DNA of 64,000 bases from contig NZ_LODW01000116.1 of NCBI RefSeq assembly GCF_002914525.1, positions 211,426 to 275,425 on the forward strand. The letters are read 5' to 3'. Position numbers and translations under genes: made by a program. Below are positions 9,221-17,303 of the stretch, in pieces. Under the pieces are notes generated by a model. The model was not told the DNA's origin. It ran no database searches and saw only the letters and a program-made list of their open reading frames with translations. Position 1 is the stretch's first letter; every line of letters starts with the position of its first letter. The DNA is from Rhizobium hidalgonense. Its GTDB lineage: Bacteria; Pseudomonadota; Alphaproteobacteria; Rhizobiales; Rhizobiaceae.

Positions 9221-10179
9221 TCTCACCTTCGGCAGGAGCAGCAAGACGGGACCGCCCATTGCGAATTGCCCTGGGGATCGCCTCGGCCGGGCGCCCTTCG
9301 ATATTGCGGGAGACGATCGATTATCTCACCGGCCTGCCGGATCAAGCCGAACGGCTGATCGTCTGCGTGCCCGTCATCGAGGATGCGGCCGGGCTCGCCG
9401 GCCGCAGTGACGTGGAAGTCATCGTCGGCAGCCGCGGCCTGACCGTCCAGCGCAACAGGATCATCCAGGCCGCATCAGCCGATGCGGACGTGCTGATCTT
9501 TCTCGACGACGACTTCATTCCCGCCGCGACTTTCCTGTCGCGCATGGCGGCCGTCTTTGCAGCAAAGCCGGACGTGGCAATCGCCACCGGCGAGGTACTC
9601 GCTGACGGGGTCCTCGACGGGGGCCTCAGCATGACGAAGGCCCTGGAGGTTCTCGAAACGGCAGGCGAAGGCGCCGAGCATGTCGCGGATGTCTACAACG
9701 CCTATGGATGCAACATGGCGGTCCGCCTTGCGCCCGTTGTCGAGCACGCCCTGACCTTCGACGAGCAGCTGCCGCTTTACGGCTGGCTCGAGGATGTCGA
9801 TTTCAGCAGGTCCATCGCCCGCCACGGCCGGTCCGTCTACGTCGAAGGCGCCCGCGGTGTGCATCTCGGCGTCAGATCCGGACGCCAGCCCGGCCGAAGG
9901 CTCGGTTATTCACAGATCGCCAATCCTGTCTACCTGATCCGCAAGGGCACGATGTCGAAAGGCCGTGCAATCGCGCAGATCGGCCGCAACATCCTGGCAA
10001 ATATGTCGGGCGCCCTGCTGAAGGACCGCCTGATCGACCGGTGGGGACGTTTGAACGGCAATGTGCTGGCGCTAGCCGATCTTCTTGTCGGTCGTGCCTC
10101 TCCGTCCCGCATTCTCGAACTCGGCACTCCGTCGCCGCGCGAGATGCCTTCACCGTCGACCGCAACGAAACGGAGATAG
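9217..10179 (+). CDS. GT2 family glycosyltransferase
   Basis: 320 residues. The GT-A fold is marked by RIALGIASAGRPSILRETI at the N-terminus and the metal-binding FLDDDF motif around residue 90. A GWLEDVDFSRS segment, typical of the acceptor/base region of GT2 enzymes, follows near 190. There is no clear membrane helix. It shares ATGA with the Wzz-like gene and ends 4 bp before the export-protein gene, so all three are co-translated. It probably adds one sugar of the EPS repeat unit; donor and linkage are unknown. Confidence 0.87.
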   Translation: MISPSAGAARRDRPLRIALGIASAGRPSILRETIDYLTGLPDQAERLIVCVPVIEDAAGLAGRSDVEVIVGSRGLTVQRNRIIQAASADADVLIFLDDDFIPAATFLSRMAAVFAAKPDVAIATGEVLADGVLDGGLSMTKALEVLETAGEGAEHVADVYNAYGCNMAVRLAPVVEHALTFDEQLPLYGWLEDVDFSRSIARHGRSVYVEGARGVHLGVRSGRQPGRRLGYSQIANPVYLIRKGTMSKGRAIAQIGRNILANMSGALLKDRLIDRWGRLNGNVLALADLLVGRASPSRILELGTPSPREMPSPSTATKRR

Positions 10180-10183
10180 ACCA

Positions 10184-11563
10184 ATGCAGCCTACATCCTT
10201 GTTCGATCGCCTCGTTTCCGTGGCACTCGCCTTGCTGGCGTTCGCCTGCCTGACCGGTTGGAGCGTCGCCCATGCGCAAACATTCACCCTCGTGCCGGAA
10301 GACAAGGTCAGACTACGCGTCGTCGAATGGCGCTCGTCGGATTCCCGCTATGCCAGCTGGGAGGCTCTCGACGGCGTCTATACCATCGATGATGCCGGCA
10401 ATCTGTCGATCCCGATCGCTGGCCACCTGCAGGCGAATGGGAAGACGACCGAGCAGCTTGCCGATGCCATTGCCGGCGCGCTGGCCGAAAAATCGGCACT
10501 TCCGGGAAAGCCGTATATCGCCCTGGAGATTGCCGAACATGCACCGATTTTCGTGACCGGAACCGTGCAGACCCCCGGCCGCTATCCTTTTGAACCCAAC
10601 ATGACGGTGATGAAGGCCGTCAGCATCGCCGGCGGTTTCCTGCGGGAACGTGAAGACAACACCTATTTCGAGCGCGACCGGATCCAGGCTGCCGGCGCCT
10701 ACCGGACGGCCGTTCTCAACCGGCGCGATCTGTTGATGCGGCAGGCGCGGCTGCGTGCCGAGATCGCCGGCGAGCAGAGTTTCGAAATCCCCGCCGAACT
10801 CTTGGGAACACCCGACGTCGACAAGCTCAAGGCCCAGGAACTGAACCTGATGCGGCTGCGGCGCGTCGACATCGCCAGCCAGATCGAAGCGGCGAACGAC
10901 CTTACCCGCCTCTATGGGCAGCAGGCCGAGTCACTGGAGGCCAAGATCAGTTCGCAAAAGCGGCAGATCGACCTTGCCCAGAAGGAGCTGGACAATGTCA
11001 ACAGCCTGGTCAGCAAAGGCTTGGTCAGCAATTCCCGCCAGGTCTCGGTCGACCGCTGGGTTGCGGATGCGCAAGGCACCCTGATCGATCTCGAAGTCGC
11101 CCTGACCACGGCTCGCCAGGGCCTCAGCGAGGCCGACCGTTCCAAGACCAACATCGTCAACAGGCGGAACAGCGAAAATCAGGACCTGCTGAACCAGGTT
11201 AATCTCGCGATCGGCAGGGCGGCGATCGATATTCAGGTCGCCCAGCTCCTCGGCGAGCAGGCTGGCTACGACGCTCAACTCGCCCAGATCAATACAGATG
11301 CGCCGGGTCTCGGCAGGGCACAGAAAAACTACAGGATCGTGCGTCGCAACGACGACGGAACCTCCCGTAGCATCGTGGCGGACGAGCAAACCGCATTGCT
11401 GCCGCACGATCTCGTCGAGGTCGGCTTGGACACGAACCTTCAGGCGCCATCTCCGTCGCCGCATACCGTTCCGCAGAAACAGAGTTCGATGGTCCCGTCA
11501 TCCGATGTGGCCGGAGACAATCGCTCCGCTGCCGGCTGGATTTCCCAGACCGGATCGAATTAG
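10184..11563 (+). CDS. Wza/ExoF-like polysaccharide export protein
   Basis: 459 residues. A signal peptide (ending near AHAQ, residue 28) precedes the polysaccharide export domain (LVPEDKVRLRVVEW...YTIDDAGNLSIPIAGHL) and a SLBB-type segment (FVTGTVQTPGRYPFEPNMTV). A long coiled coil covers about residues 215-380, as in rhizobial ExoF. No lipobox Cys is seen, unlike E. coli Wza. The ATG at 10184 has GGAG 8 bases upstream; longer in-frame starts would overlap the GT2 gene. It is expected to form the periplasmic/outer-membrane export path together with the Wzz-like protein. Confidence 0.87.
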   Translation: MQPTSLFDRLVSVALALLAFACLTGWSVAHAQTFTLVPEDKVRLRVVEWRSSDSRYASWEALDGVYTIDDAGNLSIPIAGHLQANGKTTEQLADAIAGALAEKSALPGKPYIALEIAEHAPIFVTGTVQTPGRYPFEPNMTVMKAVSIAGGFLREREDNTYFERDRIQAAGAYRTAVLNRRDLLMRQARLRAEIAGEQSFEIPAELLGTPDVDKLKAQELNLMRLRRVDIASQIEAANDLTRLYGQQAESLEAKISSQKRQIDLAQKELDNVNSLVSKGLVSNSRQVSVDRWVADAQGTLIDLEVALTTARQGLSEADRSKTNIVNRRNSENQDLLNQVNLAIGRAAIDIQVAQLLGEQAGYDAQLAQINTDAPGLGRAQKNYRIVRRNDDGTSRSIVADEQTALLPHDLVEVGLDTNLQAPSPSPHTVPQKQSSMVPSSDVAGDNRSAAGWISQTGSN

Positions 11564-11584
11564 GAGTCGGTCGTGATCATCGAC

Positions 11585-11636
11585 GCCTCGCCCATTCCGC
11601 CGAAAGGTGGATGCCGCCTTTCCGCCAAAGCGAGGC
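11585..11636 (+). other. Nested stem-loop between export and polymerase genes
   Basis: An outer 7-bp stem (GCCTCGC at 11585-11591 with GCGAGGC at 11630-11636) encloses a 9-bp inner stem (GAAAGGTGG at 11602-11610 with CCGCCTTTC at 11614-11622, one G-U pair). There is no U-tract, so this is not a classical terminator. It lies in the 108-bp gap before the polymerase gene and could tune mRNA stability or polymerase expression. Confidence 0.45.
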
Positions 11637-11671
11637 CTCGGCCGCTCGCTCTCCTGCTCGGGATCTGAAGC

Positions 11672-13141
11672 ATGTCGATAGAGCCGATCGGTTTCATGGT
11701 TCTGCTGCTTGGCGTGCTCAGCATGCTGAACGGCGCGCGCTTTGCCATCACCGCGCTATGCCTTTCAACACTGCTCGGAGCAGCAGCGGCTCTGCAGCTG
11801 CCGGCGCTCGGCGGCAGCAGCATCCAGCCGAGCCATCTTCTGGTGCTCTTTCTCGTCATGGCCGCCTTGCTGCGCCCGGTTCAGATGCAGGCGACGCTCG
11901 CCAGCATCGCCTATCCGGGACCGGGCTTCTGGTTTGCCTGCTATATCCTGTTTTCCGTGGTGTCGTCCTTCTTCCTGCCCCGTATCTTTGCCGGTGCGAC
12001 CCTCGTTTACTCCTCCGCGAGAGACCCCTCGGGCATGATGTCGACGGTAGCGGCGCCGCTGGCTCCGGGTTCGTCCAATCTCAGCCAGTCCGTCTATCTG
12101 CTCGGCGACCTCGCCTGCTTCGCCGTCGTCGCCGGACTTGCCCGGCTCGGATATGGCCGTTTCATCGCGCAGCAGCTGATCGTCGCGTCGATAGCGTGTT
12201 TTGCCTTCGCGCTGATCGACCTCGCAACGTTCCAGATCGGCCAGGCCCAGCTGCTCGATATCATCAGAAATGCGAATTATACGATGCATACGGCCGAGAC
12301 CATCCACGGCTTCAAGCGCATCGTCGGCCCCTTTCCCGAAGCAAGCGCTTACGGCGCCGTCGCATTGGCTTATTTCGGCTTTACGCTCATGCTTTGGCTG
12401 GAGCGCGTCCAAAGCCGTATGGCTGGATTGGCAACGCTTCTGATCGGCCCGACCATCGTGCTTTGCACCTCGACAACCGCCTATGTCGCGGGCGTCTTCG
12501 TTCTCTGCATGTTCGTGCTGTTCTGCCTGAAACGACTGATCGGCGGTCCCGCCACGACAGCGCACATGATGTTCCTGGCGATCACGCTGTTCTTCATCCC
12601 CTGCGCCATCACCGCGCTCAGCCTTGTTCCCGATGCATGGAATTCCATCGCCGGCCTCCTGACCACCACCGTATCGGACAAGCTGCAATCGCAGTCCGGC
12701 GAGGAGCGCACCGCCTGGAACACCCTGGCATTGATCGCATTCGTCGATACCGCCACTTTCGGCGCCGGACTGGGCACCGTTCGAGCTTCCAGTTTCATCG
12801 CCGCATTGCTGTCCAATGTCGGATTGACCGGCACCGCCCTGTTCGCCGTCTTCGTGTACAGCCTGGTGAGGGCAGTCGGGCGGTATAAATCCGGCGATCG
12901 GGAGACCCACGCGATCGGAACCGCCGCCGTGATGGCATCCATCGCACAGATCGGCTCCGCAGCAATATCGGGCAGCGGCACGGATCTCGGCTTGCTGTTC
13001 AGCACCTCGGCGGGGCTGGCCGCGGGCTGCCTGGCCGGAGCTTATGTGCCGCGGCATCGGGCGGCCCCATCGCCCGCGAGGCGGCACCCCTTGGAGGCAT
13101 CGGCATCTCCTGTGAGAGCGCCGATGTTTTCAACGCAATGA
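11672..13141 (+). CDS. Wzy-like EPS polymerase / O-antigen ligase-type membrane protein
   Basis: 489 residues with about 11-12 membrane segments and a larger loop before a late hydrophobic block, the arrangement of Wzy/WaaL-type proteins. No short diagnostic motif exists for the family; the assignment rests on topology and on position after wzz- and wza-like genes in a cluster that has a Wzx-like flippase but no other polymerase. Polymerisation of lipid-linked repeat units in the periplasm is inferred. It is the last gene of the rightward operon and ends 188 bp before a convergent small membrane protein gene. Confidence 0.75.
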   Translation: MSIEPIGFMVLLLGVLSMLNGARFAITALCLSTLLGAAAALQLPALGGSSIQPSHLLVLFLVMAALLRPVQMQATLASIAYPGPGFWFACYILFSVVSSFFLPRIFAGATLVYSSARDPSGMMSTVAAPLAPGSSNLSQSVYLLGDLACFAVVAGLARLGYGRFIAQQLIVASIACFAFALIDLATFQIGQAQLLDIIRNANYTMHTAETIHGFKRIVGPFPEASAYGAVALAYFGFTLMLWLERVQSRMAGLATLLIGPTIVLCTSTTAYVAGVFVLCMFVLFCLKRLIGGPATTAHMMFLAITLFFIPCAITALSLVPDAWNSIAGLLTTTVSDKLQSQSGEERTAWNTLALIAFVDTATFGAGLGTVRASSFIAALLSNVGLTGTALFAVFVYSLVRAVGRYKSGDRETHAIGTAAVMASIAQIGSAAISGSGTDLGLLFSTSAGLAAGCLAGAYVPRHRAAPSPARRHPLEASASPVRAPMFSTQ

Positions 13142-13211
13142 CGCCCGCTCGGAACTTTCGTAATGGCGCCGAATGGCCGCCGGGCGCCGCCGGACACGGG
13201 CGAACGCGGGT

Positions 13212-13231
13212 GTGCGGCCGCTCGGCCGCAC
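13212..13231. terminator. Perfect GC palindrome between convergent genes
   Basis: GTGCGGCCG, CT, CGGCCGCAC form a 9-bp stem with a minimal loop in the gap between the polymerase gene (+) and the small membrane protein gene (-). No U-run follows on either strand, so it would be a weak or Rho-assisted terminator, or an mRNA 3'-end protector. Confidence 0.4.
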
Positions 13232-13329
13232 CGCATCCGCCAGGGATTGTCCGTGAAATCAGGCTGCCGGTCGAAAATGATCCCAAACCGCGATCCGGCG
13301 AAGGATATGCGGCAGCTTGCGTCTCAATG

Positions 13330-13626
13330 TCAGCCCTTCTGACGCTCGCTGGCGGCAGAGACACTGTCTGCAGAATTGCTCGCCCGCAGTCTGGCATTGC
13401 GCCGCAGGAGACCCGACAGGAATACACTCGTCAGATAGCCGATCTCCATCAGCACGAGGATCGCGATACCGGATCCGATCGCCGCAACCGCGGAAGACCC
13501 GTCCACAAAAACCACGCCGCCGAAGCCGATTGCCACAATGAATGCAAAGATTGCGAAAGCCCAGGCGCGGATGCAAGCACCGGCAGCTATCGAAACCACG
13601 GCGGCGATAAGCGCGGTGATCAGCAT
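13330..13626 (-). CDS. Small membrane protein, ExoX/SyrA-like EPS repressor candidate (copy 1)
   Basis: 98 residues. Three hydrophobic segments (about 3-20, 24-42 and 48-70) are followed by a basic, Ser-rich tail. The segment LVLMEIGYLTSVFL resembles the conserved last helix of rhizobial ExoX/SyrA-type EPS production repressors, which act post-translationally on ExoY-type transferases. The protein at 18093-18392 is a clear paralogue (SIAAGA-IRAWAFA shared near the N-terminus). The ATG at 13626 has AGAGG 7 bases upstream; the longer frame to 13809 has no such site. The repressor role is inferred from size, topology and neighbours. Confidence 0.6.
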   Translation of the reverse strand: MLITALIAAVVSIAAGACIRAWAFAIFAFIVAIGFGGVVFVDGSSAVAAIGSGIAILVLMEIGYLTSVFLSGLLRRNARLRASNSADSVSAASERQKG

Positions 13627-13934
13627 CCAAATACCTCTTCTCGCTGCAACCCGACATGCACCCCGGTAGCCATCGTCGTGCCGGGGAAGAAGATCTCGAA
13701 ACGCCGCCTTGTCGCATGCAGGGCATTCTTCATGGTGAATATCTCGACAATGAAACACACGAAAACCGCCGGCAGCCGGACGCCGATCAGCCAACGACCG
13801 AGACTGCATCTCGGCAATATATACCCGACTGGGCTCTCATATGACAGGCCCCTCGGCTCAATCAACAACGGTTCCCTCGACTTGGAAAGCGACAGCGATT
13901 CATTCCTGTTGTGGGAAATCGGAAAGGTGAGGAC
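13627..13934. promoter_or_regulatory. Divergent spacer of small membrane protein and GT8 genes
   Basis: This 308-bp region separates the leftward small membrane protein gene from the rightward GT8 gene. It has no convincing reading frame and no copy of the CRP-like palindrome. It presumably carries both promoters, but no clear -35/-10 pair can be named. Confidence 0.4.
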
Positions 13935-14846
13935 ATGAACAATCAGTGCGTCGTCTACGTCACCGATGTCGAATATTCATTTCCGACTATTCTCTCGGCG
14001 CTTCAGGCTCGCAAATTCGCAAGCCCGGCGACCGATGTCTGTGTTCTCATGTCGGAACGTCTCGATAGTTTCGAAGAACTGAAAGCTCTGCTCGCAACGA
14101 GCGGGGTCGACTTGATCGACGCGACCGAAGCGCTGCAGGATTCGCTCGGCAAGCTCGACGGATCGCATTTCCAGGGACGCATCAGCGTCAGCACGATGGC
14201 CAAGCTGGTTCTTTGCGAGATCCTGCCTGCCAACTATAGCCAGATCATCTACCTTGACGGGGATACGCAGATCGTCAGCGATCTCGGCAGGCTCGAAAGT
14301 GCCTTTGTGCCCGAGGGCAGGTTTTTCGCGGCGCGCGATTACACGGCGATCCATGACTTCCTCGACACCGGAAAGAACAGCCATTATTTCAACGCGGGGG
14401 TTTTGAAATTCCACCGCAACGGCTGGATCGGACAGGAGGCGCTCGAGCTTTTTGCTAGAAATCCCGAGGCCTGCGAGGGCAAACATGATCAGGGCGCATT
14501 AAATTATGTCTGCGGGTCATCGCTCATCCTCGTATCGAACCGCTGGAATTTTCCCAAACAGTTCCTTCACCTGGTGAACATGTCCTCCTTGTCGATCGTC
14601 CATTATATGGCGCATCCGAAGCCCTGGCATGGCACCTTCTTTCCCTGGACGGACAGGGAAAGCCAAGTCTATGTCGACCTGCGCAAAGCACATCCGATTT
14701 ACAACTCGCTGTATCGCGGAATAAGCCTCGATCGTAAGGTCCTCTATAAGTACCGGTCGATGCGGGCGCGCATCAAACACGCAATCGAAACGGACGGACC
14801 CAGTCCGCGGGTTCAGAGCCTGCTGGTTGGCGATTACGCCGTGTGA
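13935..14846 (+). CDS. GT8 family glycosyltransferase
   Basis: 303 residues. The GT-A fold of family 8 is marked by VYVTDVEYSFPTILSAL at the N-terminus and the metal-binding YLDGDTQI (Asp108-x-Asp110). A YFNAGVL motif follows near 155, and HYMAHPKPWHG near 222 supplies the metal-binding His of retaining GT8 enzymes. Members use UDP-glucose or UDP-galactose. The ATG at 13935 follows GTGAGGAC. It lies downstream of the main EPS operon and probably decorates or extends the repeat unit. Confidence 0.85.
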   Translation: MNNQCVVYVTDVEYSFPTILSALQARKFASPATDVCVLMSERLDSFEELKALLATSGVDLIDATEALQDSLGKLDGSHFQGRISVSTMAKLVLCEILPANYSQIIYLDGDTQIVSDLGRLESAFVPEGRFFAARDYTAIHDFLDTGKNSHYFNAGVLKFHRNGWIGQEALELFARNPEACEGKHDQGALNYVCGSSLILVSNRWNFPKQFLHLVNMSSLSIVHYMAHPKPWHGTFFPWTDRESQVYVDLRKAHPIYNSLYRGISLDRKVLYKYRSMRARIKHAIETDGPSPRVQSLLVGDYAV

Positions 14847-14968
14847 CGCATGGTGGTCCGCCTGAGGATGAATATCCGCGTGACTGATCTCGGCATCGCG
14901 GTCGACCCTTGGATTGCAGGCGGAAGCGCAACTATTCATTCCAGGCTGGATAATGTTCAGGACAGAAT

Positions 14969-15991
14969 ATGAGTTATAGGGCCTCCGCCGCCAGTATCTC
15001 GCATTACGCAAAAGCTCGCCTGCGCCGCTCGCTCAAGGCTCGGCAGCTTCGCTACGACCTGCTGCGCAACGGGCTCAAGCAGGCGCGTCACGTTGTCATC
15101 TGCGTCATCCGCGACGAGGGGCACCGGCTGGCATTCTTCCTGCAGTATTATCGCGATCTCGGCTTCGAGCACTTCATTTGCATCGACAACGGCTCGACCG
15201 ATGGCACGGCCGAGTTGCTATCCGGCTTCGACGATGTCTCCGTTCTTTCCGCCCACGGATCCTACAAGGCGGCGAGATTCGGAAACGACTGGATCAACGA
15301 AATCATCAACCGGCACTGCCAGGAGAAATGGGTTCTCTACGTCGACGCCGACGAGTTCCTGGTCTATCCGCATTGCGACACACGGCCGATCGATCAACTG
15401 ACCGCCTATATCGATGCCACCGGCGGTCATTCGCTGCGCTCTGTCATGATCGACATGTACAGCCGGCATCCCGTTGTCGAAAACATATGCGAACCCGGCC
15501 GCAATCCGCTTGAGGTCTGCAATCTCTTCGACCGCTCCGGCTATGTCGCGCATTTCGACGAACGCAACGGGACGATATGGATCAAGGGCGGCGTTCGCGG
15601 GCGGGTCTATTTCCGCGACCGGCTCTGGGACGGTCCCGCGCTCAACAAGATACCTCTCGTCTATATCGACGGCGAACGTCTTTTTCTCAAATCATCACAC
15701 CAGGTCTGGCCGCTCTCCCTGAATTTGGGCGACATGCGCGGAGCCCTCGGCGTATCGGGCGCCCTTCTGCATTTCAAATTCCTGTCGACCTTCGTGCACA
15801 AGGTTGCCGATGCGGCGCACCGGTCCCAACATACGGAGGAGTATGCGGTCTATTCGTCGAGCAAGGATAAGGATGACTTCGTCTACGACGATACGGGCAC
15901 CTACAGAAGCTGGAAGGATCTCTCCGATCACGGGCTCATCCAGGGTGAAGGCTGGAAATACTGGAGGAATGCTTCGGAGAGCGAAGTCTAG
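14969..15991 (+). CDS. GT2-like glycosyltransferase (Glyco_tranf_2_4 type)
   Basis: 340 residues. After a basic N-terminus comes VVICVIRDEGHRLAFFLQYY, then IDNGSTDGT (about 74-82) and the metal-binding YVDADEF (about 125-131). This order is typical of the Glyco_tranf_2_4 branch of GT2-like enzymes that process surface glycans. A GYVAHFDERNG segment and a late HFKFL motif fit the same group. It is 122 bp after the GT8 gene, so the two could be co-transcribed. A hairpin terminator follows. Substrate unknown. Confidence 0.82.
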   Translation: MSYRASAASISHYAKARLRRSLKARQLRYDLLRNGLKQARHVVICVIRDEGHRLAFFLQYYRDLGFEHFICIDNGSTDGTAELLSGFDDVSVLSAHGSYKAARFGNDWINEIINRHCQEKWVLYVDADEFLVYPHCDTRPIDQLTAYIDATGGHSLRSVMIDMYSRHPVVENICEPGRNPLEVCNLFDRSGYVAHFDERNGTIWIKGGVRGRVYFRDRLWDGPALNKIPLVYIDGERLFLKSSHQVWPLSLNLGDMRGALGVSGALLHFKFLSTFVHKVADAAHRSQHTEEYAVYSSSKDKDDFVYDDTGTYRSWKDLSDHGLIQGEGWKYWRNASESEV

Positions 15992-16032
15992 TTTATCTCA
16001 TCCTGAAGCGTGCGGCGGTTGCGGGAAAACAT

Positions 16033-16056
16033 AAAACCCACCAGTGGCGGGTTTTA
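16033..16056. terminator. Bidirectional terminator
   Basis: AAAACCCACCAGTGGCGGGT followed by TTTA forms a stem with A-rich and T-rich arms. It lies in the 109-bp gap between the convergent glycosyltransferase (+) and Crp/Fnr (-) genes, so it can serve both directions. Confidence 0.7.
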
Positions 16057-16100
16057 TTGAGGTTTTCGCTGCCGCATTCTTTCGTCGAGGCGCCCGCCCC

Positions 16101-16853
16101 TCAAGCGATGGACGCTTCACCCTCGGCATAAGCTTCCAGCGCCTTCCGATTAAGAATGCGAATTTTACCCTGCGTGCCGTCGACCACTTTGCTCTCGCGC
16201 AAACGCCGCAGGCACTGATTGACCTTTTCGCGCGACGCCGGCAGCGTCGCCGCCAGGTCGTGTTGGGAGATGATCAGCTCATCGCCGCTATGTTGTCCGT
16301 CCACTTTGTACAAGGCAGAAAGGCGCAGCAGCGTCCGGGCCAATCTCTGCCTCAGGCTCGATCCGGCGCTGGAAATGATCCGCAGTTCGAGTTCGGAAAC
16401 ACGCGCCAGCGCCTTCGACAGGATCTTCACCTGAAATTGCGGATCGTTCGCACACAAGTCCCGCAGCAAACGACCATCGAAGTAATGCAGTTCGCAGTCC
16501 GATGAGGCCCGATATTCCAAGCTGAGGGACTGCTTGCGCAGCACCTCCAATTCGCCGATCAAGCCGCCTTTTGGAATAATCTCCACGATGAACTCTCGTC
16601 CATCTGCAAGCGGCGTGCTTGCGTTCACCATCCCACGATGCACGCGGGCGAACATATCGATGAGGACACCAGCGCTGGCAATCACTTCACCGCGGCGAAA
16701 TTTTCGAACACTCGTGCGGCTAAACGGGAACTCGTGATCCAAATTCGCCCCGCCGTCGTAAACAATAGCTGCAGGCCGGCAAGTAACCGCTTCGCCTTTT
16801 CGAGCGGCGTCGCCCCTAGTCCTGTCGTCTCTGATATTAATCGCCCCGTCCAT
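16101..16853 (-). CDS. Crp/Fnr family regulator, copy 2
   Basis: 250 residues, similar along its whole length to the product at 5447-6184. The shared stretches include VLIDMFARVH, DGREFIVEIIPK, GLIGELEVLR and the recognition helix SREKVNQCLRRL. The sensory N-terminus differs most. GGAG lies 8 bases before the ATG. Unlike copy 1 it is not followed by glycosyltransferase genes; it stands alone, divergent from sugar transferase 2. The perfect TGTGA-N6-TCACA palindrome in its upstream spacer suggests mutual or self-regulation. It keeps the Arg-Glu pair for TGTGA recognition and lacks a cysteine cluster. Confidence 0.87.
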   Translation of the reverse strand: MDGAINIRDDRTRGDAARKGEAVTCRPAAIVYDGGANLDHEFPFSRTSVRKFRRGEVIASAGVLIDMFARVHRGMVNASTPLADGREFIVEIIPKGGLIGELEVLRKQSLSLEYRASSDCELHYFDGRLLRDLCANDPQFQVKILSKALARVSELELRIISSAGSSLRQRLARTLLRLSALYKVDGQHSGDELIISQHDLAATLPASREKVNQCLRRLRESKVVDGTQGKIRILNRKALEAYAEGEASIA

Positions 16854-16920
16854 ACACGCAGCTCCACGCAGACTAATTGACTTATTTTTAGCTGAGGCAT
16901 TCGTAATATGTTAAATTATA

Positions 16921-16931
16921 AAGTCAAATAA
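16921..16931. promoter_or_regulatory. Element AAGTCAAATAA upstream of crp copy 2
   Basis: This is identical to the 11-mer at 6256-6266 and lies 68 bp upstream of the regulator start, against 72 bp in copy 1. It is probably a conserved promoter or operator element for the regulator genes. Confidence 0.4.
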
Positions 16932-17220
16932 TAATAAAGTAAAAATATCGTTCTGAAACTATACATAATTATGACGAATACTCACATTTATATATCATAA
17001 AATTCATATTGGATTCTGTTGAATTCACACAATTTAGCCGACAGAATGTTTTTATACAAATTTATGACAAATGTAGCCCCAGAGAAAATCCAACAGGCAA
17101 AAGAATAACATTGTTGTCGCAAATATATATTGATAACATCTCAGATAAGTAAAAGATTAGGCACAACAATTACGGTTATTCTCGAAAATTTCTTCAAAAA
17201 ATAAAGAATTTATTGGCGAA

Positions 17221-17236
17221 TGTGACCTCGGTCACA
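17221..17236. promoter_or_regulatory. Perfect CRP-type palindrome upstream of sugar transferase 2
   Basis: TGTGACCTCGGTCACA matches the TGTGA-N6-TCACA consensus exactly and is itself palindromic apart from two central positions. It ends 67 bp before the ATG at 17304. The corresponding site in module 1 (6562-6577) has two mismatches at the same distance. Confidence 0.72.
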
Positions 17237-17303
17237 GACTTCACACTTACATTCAAACAAGCTTTGGACTGTGATTTCTGGAATTCGCTCTACGGAGACG
17301 CGG

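Larger units (their letters stand above)
16854..17303. promoter_or_regulatory. AT-rich divergent promoter region, copy 2
   Basis: This 450-bp spacer lies between the second Crp/Fnr gene and the second sugar transferase gene, with nearly the same length and strong AT bias as the copy 1 spacer (458 bp). No gene is seen. It carries the 11-mer at 16921 and the CRP-like palindrome at 17221. Confidence 0.7.

Noticed and set aside
13138..13938. 266-codon plus-strand frame over the small membrane protein gene
   Set aside because: It runs antisense to the small membrane protein gene and its spacer, has no ribosome site, and its composition reads as an out-of-frame shadow.
16967..16983. A second CRP-like site (TATGA...TCACA) in the copy 2 spacer
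   Set aside because: The half-sites are separated by 7 rather than 6 bases and no counterpart exists in the copy 1 spacer.
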